Of a stretch of DNA of 5,704 nt, positions 1-5,704 are shown piece after piece. This DNA comes from an uncultured Prevotella sp. (GTDB lineage: Bacteria; Bacteroidota; Bacteroidia; Bacteroidales; Bacteroidaceae): the NCBI GenBank assembly GCA_945827565.1, contig CALZNR010000109.1, forward strand, positions 1-5,704, in the 5' to 3' direction. The notes beneath the pieces were generated by a model. The model searched no databases, had not been told where the DNA came from, and saw nothing but the letters and a program-made list of their open reading frames with translations. How positions within the stretch are numbered: the stretch's first letter is position 1; each line of letters begins with the position of its first letter. A program made the position numbers and the translations under genes.

Positions 1-46
1 AGATTTCTGCCTGTCTCGTGGGCTCGGAGATGTGTATAAGAGACAG
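1..46 (+). other. Illumina Nextera i7 adapter left at the contig end (non-genomic)
   Basis: Bases 1-4 (AGAT) match the 3' end of the P7 primer, and 5-12 (TTCTGCCT) match the Nextera i7 index N703 as I remember it. Bases 13-27 match the Nextera Read 2 overhang (GTCTCGTGGGCTCGG). Bases 28-46 are the perfect 19-base hyperactive-Tn5 mosaic end (AGATGTGTATAAGAGACAG). The four parts lie in the exact order and spacing of a tagmentation library molecule, so genomic sequence starts at about base 47. This is untrimmed library sequence and not a natural transposon end. Translated forward, it gives the artefact peptide MGSEMCIRDS, which I recall as a recurrent contaminant in protein databases. Confidence 0.98.
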
Positions 47-2534
47 CCTTGGTACAACTCAGGGCGATGAGTGGATGCTTGCCTGTCTGTTGCTCCCATT
101 GCGCAATGGTTTCCAACCAGAAGCGGGTGAAATGCAGTGGTCCTGTATATTCGTCACTGATAAGGTGCACCACATTCTCGTGCTCTTGCAGCTGCTCCAG
201 ACAGGTGCGTATGTACTGCTGGTGCAGGGGGCGTAGGGTGCTGTCGGTCTCGTTGTAGAATTGTTCGGCAATGAAGATGCGCTTGTCACCTGTAAAGGGC
301 ACTGGCTCGGGAAAACTTGTACAGTTGACATTGTTAACGGGGCGCCAGGGGCAATCCACCCAATGGGCACCTGCCTCCAGGATGTTGTGCTGGAAATAAT
401 GCTGATTGAACAGCAGTATGCCTTGCTGTGCTCCCTTGGATGCAAACTGGTTGAGGCGTAGCCAGTACCATTGGTTCACGGTGTTCAGGTCGTAGGTGCT
501 CAGTCCGTCCCATGCGGTGCCCTTGCCGCTGCGTGCAAAGGGCTGCTCATAGAAGGGTGCCCACACCTCGCTGTCGCTACGGCGCACTCTCTCATGGTCG
601 GTACGGCGCAGGTCGTACCACAGACCATAGTGGTGGTCGAGCATGCAGTAACCATTGTCCTTGAGATAGCTTACCACAGAATCGATACGGTCAGTCCAGC
701 CTGTTCCCTCTCTTCCTGGAACAAAACGGGTGATGGCTGGTTTGGCAGATTTCTCTACAAAATTGTCTTTCACACGTCCCGACCACCAGGGTATCTGGTA
801 GCGGTTGCCTGTAACAAGGCACCCGTTGGCAGTGATGCAACCATTCTCTACAGTATAGTGAACGGACTGTGATGGAGTGTGCTTAGTAACTCTCTTCTGT
901 TTGATGCTCAGGATGTTTTTCACTCCTTGTGTAGAGGTGGAGGCGGTGTAAGGCACAGAGTCTATCCACATTTCCAGGGTAAGTCGGGGAGTGGTAAGTG
1001 ATTGCCTTGCCATCTCTTCTGCCTGTTCAATGGTAGGACTGCTCGATGCGTTGGTGTTGCGGGGCAGTATATAGCCGTTGAGTGCCTGTTGTTTGCCCAT
1101 GCGCTGTTCCAGTTGGTGATAGAACAGGCTGCGTGGCTGCACGTGGTCGTTGCTGCTGGTCCACTCTCCGTTGCCGTTGAGCATACCCCAGCATCCGTGG
1201 GCGCTGTTGCGGTTGTCTGTGTCGGGCGAATAGCAGTTGAGCACTGCTCCGGTACACTGCCACATCATGCTGTTGGCGGTATTCCACCCGGTGCCAAACC
1301 TGAATTGCTCTAAATTCTTGAACGATATGGCGTTGCCGTCAATGTTAACAATGTCGAACAACAAGCCTGCAGCCCATGAACCGATGCTGCCGCTAAAGCC
1401 CAGCGACTCCTCTCCCTCGCACTGTACAAACGCGTTTGGACCTGCTGCACAGTAGTCGGCTGCAAAATCGTGAATACCGTTTCGTGACACGCATCTCTGC
1501 ACCAGGGTTTGCTGTCCGCGGGTGATAAACACGCTGCGACGCCAGCCGCCTATCTCTGACACGGGAGCCTGGGCGATGCAGTCTTCCACCGTGATGCGAG
1601 AGGTGTGCTTCTGCAGTGTCACAGCACTTCCCGCCAGATGGGTGAACGCCACACGTCTAACCCAGCAGTCGCGTGCATTGTTGATGCTGATGCCGTCCCA
1701 ACAGTGATCTTCATCCCTGTCATTGGCTGGGTTGTAGGTGGATGTGATGCTGAGGTTCTCCACACCACACTCGCTTATCTCTGCGGTGTTGCTGCTCTTC
1801 AGTATGTAGCCTCCTCCGTAGGCAGGGTCTATGGTGGTGGTGATGGGAGCGTCTATGCCTATCTGTCCATTGCCAACAGATGTCACCACACGTGTCCAAT
1901 GGATGTCAATATCTGTCTTCTTCCATCCGGTATAGTCCAGTCCGCCACCATAGTCGTGGCAGTTCAGATGAGTAATCCATGCTGTGGTGCTGGGGCGCAC
2001 GATGGTGATTCTATCTCCCTGCTTGAGTGTGTGATGTGCAGCAACAGGCAGTGAGGTGGCTCCTGCCATTACCTTGACAGAGGCAAGGGCCAGTGTGTCT
2101 GATGCTGTCATCGCATGATTGCCCTCTATGTAGATGGCGGCTCCTCGCTCAGCACCTTCTTTCTTCAGAATGGTGGCTTTGCTTCCCATGCCCCTTATCA
2201 CCACTCCCGAGGTATTGATGCGCAGGGGAGAGAGTAGTCTGAAGGTGCCTTCTGAAAGGAGGATGGCTCCACGATGCCCGTTTTTTCCGGGCTTCAGTGT
2301 CTGTATGTAGTCGATGGCTTGTTGCAGCAATGGCGAGCAGTCGCCCTCTTGTGCCTCTACATATATCCTATTGGGCACGTTGGGGATGGCTGTCTCAGAG
2401 GCATGATAGCCACAGGTAGAGAAGTCCATGGGGATGAACAACTCCTTTTTGGGCTTGGCGTCAACAGCCATCGCCACACCCAACGCAAGAGCAGGCAGGG
2501 TGTGGCGAAGTAAGTGAATGAATGTAATCTGCAT
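47..2534 (-). CDS. Secreted beta-helix protein with C-terminal glycosidase-like domain, 3'-truncated
   Basis: A single open frame runs leftward from ATG at 2532-2534 for 829 codons with no stop, then into the adapter. The start is the first ATG after an in-frame TGA (2538-2540) and opens a clear signal peptide: hydrophobic residues about 12-24, likely cleavage after A26 in VDA-KPKK, and no lipobox cysteine. The mature protein should therefore be periplasmic or secreted. Residues about 55-480 look like a right-handed parallel beta-helix of the pectate-lyase type: E-G-T-F-R near 95, V-V-I-R-G-M-G near 111, W-D-G-I-S-I-N-N-A at 279-287, and short repeated strands with 13 cysteines between 41 and 448. 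Residues about 578-829 form a second module: I-P-W-W-S-G-R (581-587), I-T-R-F-V-P-G-R-E-G (601-610), D-H-H-Y-G-L-W-Y-D (633-641), S-D-E-Y-T-G-P (793-799), then W-E-Q-Q-T-G-K-H-P-L-I (813-823). The last part recalls the (beta/alpha)8 barrels of DUF4038/GH140-like enzymes, and the whole module may match the uncharacterised DUF6298 family. That family link is from memory. The gene follows susD by 22 bases, so co-transcription is likely. Enzymatic activity and substrate are inferences; a lyase, a hydrolase or a non-catalytic binding role all remain possible. The true C-terminus is missing. Confidence 0.9.
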
Positions 2535-2556
2535 ATTTCAAAGCATAACTCAGGGG
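2535..2556 (-). promoter_or_regulatory. Short spacer and start region of the beta-helix gene
   Basis: The 22 bases between the SusD stop and the downstream ATG contain no Shine-Dalgarno-like GGAGG. The bases just before the start read CTTTGAAAT, which is AT-rich as is usual in Bacteroidota. An upstream ATG at 2544-2546 is in frame but meets TGA two codons later, so it cannot be the start. There is no room for a terminator or separate promoter, which supports one transcript with susD. Confidence 0.55.
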
Positions 2557-4743
2557 TTATTGTGCCAAGGGGTCGAAGGTGCCTTGTGCGCCACCGTTGT
2601 TATAGTCTTCCCAACCAATGGTCTGGGGCAGACGCTTGTTGGCATTCTGTGCTCCCGATGCCAGTCCCAGGAAGTAGTACTTGGGGCGGAAGTTGATATA
2701 CAGCAGGTTGTGCTGTGAGTCATAGCCATCGCCACGTTTCTCCTTGCTTACCAAGTTGTCGGCATACCATGTTTTCAGATTAGCCAGCTGGGTGTCGAGG
2801 TCGGCATTGCGCAAATCCACTGCTGTGCAGCGTGTGCCTCCGTTCTTGAGCAATGGATCGCTGTCGAAACTGGTGCCACCTACGCCATACTTGTCTGCCA
2901 CTCTGAACTCGATGTTGTCACGGCGCTGACCGTTGAACTGCTTGAAGCCGAGCCATGTGCAGGTGTTGCCTCCCCAGCCTGTCAGCTGCCATGTGGCAGG
3001 TGCACCGGGCACTGGTGTGGCACCTCCGTCGAAGAGCATCCAGCGGCGCATGTCGTCAAAGCGCTTGCCTTCGTAGGCAAATTCTATCTGGCGTTCATAG
3101 AGGATGGCGCTCATGCAGGCTGCCTCATCGCCCGTCAGGTTGGCTTGCAGTCCGTAGCCGTTGGCAGCGGTATATCCTGCACGCTGACGTATCTGTTGCA
3201 GATATTCCACTGCCTTGTCGGGATGACCAGCTCCGCATGCCACCTCTGCCAGGTTGAGCAGCACTTCGGCATAGCGCAGTTCTATGAGTGGAGCTGCTGA
3301 ATAGAAGGGGGCTGCACCCTTGGTATCGGTTGCCACATATTGATAGAGAGGACTGCCGTTTACATCCATGTCGTCGCTCTTCTTGCGTACATAGATGCTC
3401 TGCTTGCTGCCCAGCAGGTTATCAGCACCGTAGGAACTGCCGCTTTCGGGGTTGCCTTGGTCGTTCAGGTCGGTGTACCACACGTAGTTCCACAGTTCGT
3501 AGTTCTTTCCGTCAGAGGGGTTGTTGGGGTCTCTGACACTGGCATCACCGTTGTATGCCCAGCGGAAACCTGGGAAGGCGAAGGTGCGATAGAAGCGAGG
3601 ATCTCTGCCCACAAAAGGATAGTTGGCATCGTATGCCACCGAAGAAGCTTCCAGCTTGGTGTAGGTACCGGCACCTGCGGGAATCTTTCCGTCTGCCATG
3701 GGGAACAGGTTCACCAACATGGCGCATGCACCCTTGCCGCTACCACCAGTGTTGGAGGGACGTATAGCGCGCTCCCAGTTATTGTTCTTCTGATTGTCCA
3801 AACCATCACCAGTGATGTTGTTGTACAGTGTTACAAACACAGCTTCGGGGTTCTTGCTGCTGGTCAGGAATTGAGCTGCAAAGTCAGAACCATTTACATT
3901 GGATGATGTTTTGTACAATCCGTAGCCACAGGCGTTGATGGTGGGCAGGTCGGCTGTCATCTGCTCATAAGCCGACTGCCAGCGGGCGCGGTCGTTGGCG
4001 CGGTTGAACAGCGGACTGCACCACAGCAGCAGTACACGACCCTTGAGAGCCAAGGCAGTGCCTGTGGTCACTCTTCCGTAGTCAGAGCCTGTCCAGCCTC
4101 CATGGGTGGTCTTGGCTGCGAGCATGGTGGCAGCCTTGTTCAGGTCTTCCAAAATAAAGTCGATACACTCTTTGGCAGAAGAGCGTGGGGTGAACGAATC
4201 TTCCACTGGGTCTTGCAGCTCCTTTACCAGGGGCACACCACCGTACCATTTCACCAGATTATAATAGCACCATGCGCGGAAGAAGTAAATCTGTCCCAGC
4301 AGAACGTTCTTCTCCTCATCACTCAGAGAGCCTCCGCTGATGCCAGCAATGGCGTCATTGATGTTGCGAATACGTCCATACACTGCCTCTTGTATGTTGT
4401 TCTGCGTACCCATGAAGTAGTCGGGCACGGCATTGGTAGAACTCGTAGAACTGAGTTCAATCTCGGGATTCACAAAGTCGCTGAAACCTGAGTACTCCTC
4501 CGTTGATTTTCCTGCAATGTCATTGTTTCCTGCAGAAGGGTATTTCCAGGTCTGGTCGGCAACAGTGGGCAGGCACCAAGAGTAGATGTCGTTCAATCTG
4601 CCGTTGGCACCACTGTAATAGTTGTAAATGTCTTTATTGGCATTGTCGTAGTTCTTCTTGTCTTCCAGGAAGGTGTCGCTGCAAGAGGAGAGACCGAGTG
4701 CACCAATGAGACCGATGCTGAGCAATCTTATATTTATTTTCAT
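2557..4743 (-). CDS. SusD/RagB-family surface glycan-binding lipoprotein
   Basis: This is a complete 728-residue protein from ATG (4741-4743) to TAA (2557-2559). SusD-like proteins sit on the outer surface, bind glycan and act as a lid on their SusC transporter. The N-terminus is a lipoprotein signal: a hydrophobic run at 7-18, then lipobox L18-S19-S20-C21, followed by S-D-T-F-L-E-D as is typical of SusD proteins. The N-terminal SusD-like domain shows the helical motif G-Q-I-Y-F-F-R-A-W-C-Y-Y at 150-161 followed by W-Y-G-G-V-P-L-V at 166-173. The C-terminal RagB/SusD domain shows E-V-L-L-N-L-A-E-V at 493-501, A-V-E-Y-L-Q-Q-I-R-Q-R-A-G-Y at 511-524 and E-R-Q-I-E-F-A-Y-E-G-K-R-F-D-D-M-R-R-W at 550-568. 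At 728 residues it is longer than the common 500-650. Extra length lies at about 300-480 and after 570, including a G/W/N-rich stretch at 588-640. It lies 52 bases after the susC-like gene, the usual cognate pairing. Family assignment is firm; the ligand cannot be read from sequence. Confidence 0.97.
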   Translation of the reverse strand: MKINIRLLSIGLIGALGLSSCSDTFLEDKKNYDNANKDIYNYYSGANGRLNDIYSWCLPTVADQTWKYPSAGNNDIAGKSTEEYSGFSDFVNPEIELSSTSSTNAVPDYFMGTQNNIQEAVYGRIRNINDAIAGISGGSLSDEEKNVLLGQIYFFRAWCYYNLVKWYGGVPLVKELQDPVEDSFTPRSSAKECIDFILEDLNKAATMLAAKTTHGGWTGSDYGRVTTGTALALKGRVLLLWCSPLFNRANDRARWQSAYEQMTADLPTINACGYGLYKTSSNVNGSDFAAQFLTSSKNPEAVFVTLYNNITGDGLDNQKNNNWERAIRPSNTGGSGKGACAMLVNLFPMADGKIPAGAGTYTKLEASSVAYDANYPFVGRDPRFYRTFAFPGFRWAYNGDASVRDPNNPSDGKNYELWNYVWYTDLNDQGNPESGSSYGADNLLGSKQSIYVRKKSDDMDVNGSPLYQYVATDTKGAAPFYSAAPLIELRYAEVLLNLAEVACGAGHPDKAVEYLQQIRQRAGYTAANGYGLQANLTGDEAACMSAILYERQIEFAYEGKRFDDMRRWMLFDGGATPVPGAPATWQLTGWGGNTCTWLGFKQFNGQRRDNIEFRVADKYGVGGTSFDSDPLLKNGGTRCTAVDLRNADLDTQLANLKTWYADNLVSKEKRGDGYDSQHNLLYINFRPKYYFLGLASGAQNANKRLPQTIGWEDYNNGGAQGTFDPLAQ

Positions 4744-4795
4744 TGTTCTATCGTTTTATAGGGGTTGTGTTTTGGCTTGTTGTTACACACTGTCA
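4744..4795 (-). promoter_or_regulatory. susC-susD spacer with A-rich translation start region
   Basis: These 52 bases separate the SusC-like stop from the SusD-like ATG. On the coding strand the bases before the ATG read TATAAAACGATAGAACA, which is A-rich without a Shine-Dalgarno core, as is typical of Bacteroidota. I see no inverted repeat followed by a T-run, so no terminator. The TATAAAA-like piece vaguely resembles a Bacteroidota -7 box (TAnnTTTG), but there is no matching TTTG or -33 element, so I do not call a promoter here. Co-transcription from a promoter upstream of susC, outside the window, is the simplest reading. Confidence 0.5.
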
Positions 4796-5704
4796 TTAGA
4801 AGGAAAGGTTGACACCTACGGTGAACTTTCTCAGGTTGGGATAGTTGCCGTAAGTTCCTGCCATGGGGTTCATAAAGTTGTCGGGGTAGGGGTTGTAGAA
4901 ATTGATGAGGTTCACACCCGTCACGTTGAAGCGGGCACTCTGCACGCCAAACTTCTTGATCCACTTGGCAGGGATGGTGTAAGCCAAGGTCACGCGGTTC
5001 AACTGAATGCGTGTGGAACTTACACGCCAGAAACTTGACTCTACGGCGTTGACGTCTGAGTAAGCCAGGTTGGGCAGACTGCCGTCGCGGTTGGCTTTCA
5101 TCACTAAGTTGCCACTGCCGTCATAGATGTCTTGGTAAACGAACATGTCGTCGGGGTTCCAGAAAGAAGGCATGTTGCAGTATTCCAGATCGCCGGTGGG
5201 CTTCAGCGCCGATGAAGGCACCGTGGTATAGCCACCCCAACTGGCACCCAGTTGGAAGGTGAGCGACAGGTCTTTCCAGCTGCATCCTGCATTGATGGTA
5301 AAGCCATAGGGATTGCTCTTCCAGCGGCTCAGTTCCACCTGGTCGTTTTCAGCATCCACCACACCGTCAGGACCAGCATAGGTCTTGGTCACGGGGTCAT
5401 AAGCACCGCGCACATCCTTATAGATAAGCATACCGGGGCGCACTTGGCCTTTGGTTTTACCCATATAGGTGCCATAGGTTCCGTCGGCTTTTTTCAGATA
5501 TTTGTCAAAATATTCTTCAATGTCTTGGAACGAGCGGAACATGCCTAAGCACTGCATACCCCACAAGCCCACATCGGTGCGATGACCGTAGGTAATCTGG
5601 CGATAGATATACTCGTCTTCCCAGGCCATGTTGAGCACTGCGTTGTCAGAGTAGCCCGGGTTGCTACCCACGTGGTATTTGAAGTCGTTGCCAATCTTGT
5701 CGCG
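4796..5704 (-). CDS. SusC/RagA-family TonB-dependent outer-membrane transporter, C-terminal part
   Basis: The frame is open from the right edge (R-D-K-I-G-N-D-F-K-Y-H is the first readable sequence) to TAA at 4796-4798, giving 302 residues. SusC-like proteins form the outer-membrane beta-barrel that imports oligosaccharides using TonB energy, capped by the SusD partner. Family signatures in order are: V-G-L-W-G-M-Q-C-L-G-M-F-R-S at fragment residues 45-58 (the usual G-Y-x-x-x-G-I-F-Q region); R-P-G-M-L-I-Y-K-D-V-R-G at 89-100; D-G-V-V-D-A-E-N-D at 113-121; F-W-R-V-S-S-T-R-I-Q-L-N-R-V-T-L at 225-240; and V-N-L-I-N-F-Y at 264-270. It ends V-G-V-N-L-S-F, with the terminal phenylalanine typical of outer-membrane barrels. 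Family members are usually about 1000-1100 residues, so roughly 700 residues, including signal peptide, carboxypeptidase-like domain, TonB box and plug, lie beyond the window. A GTG at 5669-5671 is an internal valine codon and not a start. Confidence 0.96.
   Translation of the reverse strand, partial: RDKIGNDFKYHVGSNPGYSDNAVLNMAWEDEYIYRQITYGHRTDVGLWGMQCLGMFRSFQDIEEYFDKYLKKADGTYGTYMGKTKGQVRPGMLIYKDVRGAYDPVTKTYAGPDGVVDAENDQVELSRWKSNPYGFTINAGCSWKDLSLTFQLGASWGGYTTVPSSALKPTGDLEYCNMPSFWNPDDMFVYQDIYDGSGNLVMKANRDGSLPNLAYSDVNAVESSFWRVSSTRIQLNRVTLAYTIPAKWIKKFGVQSARFNVTGVNLINFYNPYPDNFMNPMAGTYGNYPNLRKFTVGVNLSF

Noticed and set aside
28..46. Tn5 mosaic end as a natural mobile element
   Set aside because: It is preceded by the Read 2 overhang, an index and the end of P7, which occur together only in library adapters; no transposase or target duplication is present.
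18..236. 72-residue plus-strand ORF beginning MGSEMCIRDS
   Set aside because: The start and first ten residues come from the Nextera adapter; the remainder is antisense to the exported protein gene.
59..445. 128-residue minus-strand ORF
   Set aside because: It lies inside the long exported-protein gene in a different frame, is rich in S/T/P with no recognisable motif, and is a shadow.
471..872. 133-residue plus-strand ORF
   Set aside because: Antisense to the continuous 829-codon frame; low-information hydrophobic sequence without family features.
1605..2054. 149-residue plus-strand ORF
   Set aside because: Antisense to the beta-helix region, whose minus-strand frame has a signal peptide and coherent motifs; this one has neither.
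2276..2296. GCCCG-TTTTTT-CCGGGC pattern as a terminator hairpin
   Set aside because: The arms GCCCG and CGGGC can pair, but it lies inside the exported-protein coding frame near its start (K-P-G-K-N-G-H), and there is no T-run after the stem in the direction of transcription.
2538..2546. Alternative upstream ATG at 2544-2546 for the exported protein
   Set aside because: It is in frame but followed two codons later by TGA at 2538-2540.
3340..3906. 188-residue plus-strand ORF, the longest on that strand
   Set aside because: Antisense to the middle of the clearly identified SusD-family gene; third-position composition of the real gene explains its openness.
4658..5038. 126-residue plus-strand ORF spanning the susC-susD gap
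   Set aside because: It crosses from one gene's antisense into the other's and has no recognisable features.
4796..5671. GTG at 5669-5671 as the start of a 291-residue protein
   Set aside because: The frame continues upstream with SusC-like sequence to the window edge, so this is an internal valine of a truncated transporter gene.

Overview
The window reads as part of a polysaccharide utilisation locus (PUL) from a member of the Bacteroidota, probably order Bacteroidales. The evidence is the adjacent SusC-like/SusD-like pair, the lipoprotein signal followed by S-D-T-F-L-E-D in the SusD protein, the C-terminal F of the SusC protein, and start codons preceded by A-rich sequence or no Shine-Dalgarno motif. 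Genus cannot be assigned. Base composition looks moderately GC-rich by eye, which fits a Prevotella-like or Muribaculaceae-like gut bacterium as well as several others.

All three genes are on the minus strand, so the transcriptional order runs right to left. (i) 5704-4796 is the last 302 residues of a SusC/RagA-type TonB-dependent outer-membrane transporter, cut by the right edge. (ii) After a 52-base spacer, 4743-2557 is a complete 728-residue SusD/RagB-type surface lipoprotein. (iii) After a 22-base spacer, 2534-47 is a large secreted protein of at least 829 residues. It has a signal peptide, a probable right-handed beta-helix half and a second half resembling (beta/alpha)8-barrel glycosidase-like domains. 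This reading frame covers nearly half the window but has no stop codon before the left edge, so stop-bounded ORF callers miss it.

Bases 1-46 are not genomic. They match the Illumina Nextera i7 adapter: the end of P7, an index matching N703, the Read 2 overhang and the 19-base Tn5 mosaic end. The third gene is therefore cut by a library adapter, and the adapter stays in frame, adding 15 false residues to a naive translation.

Working model (inference): the SusC/SusD pair binds and imports oligosaccharides across the outer membrane, and the third protein acts on the same glycan in the periplasm or outside the cell. A pectic substrate is a reasonable guess from the beta-helix fold but is not shown by the sequence. 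I found no RNA genes, CRISPR arrays, insertion sequences, terminators or convincing promoters. The plus strand contains only shadow ORFs.
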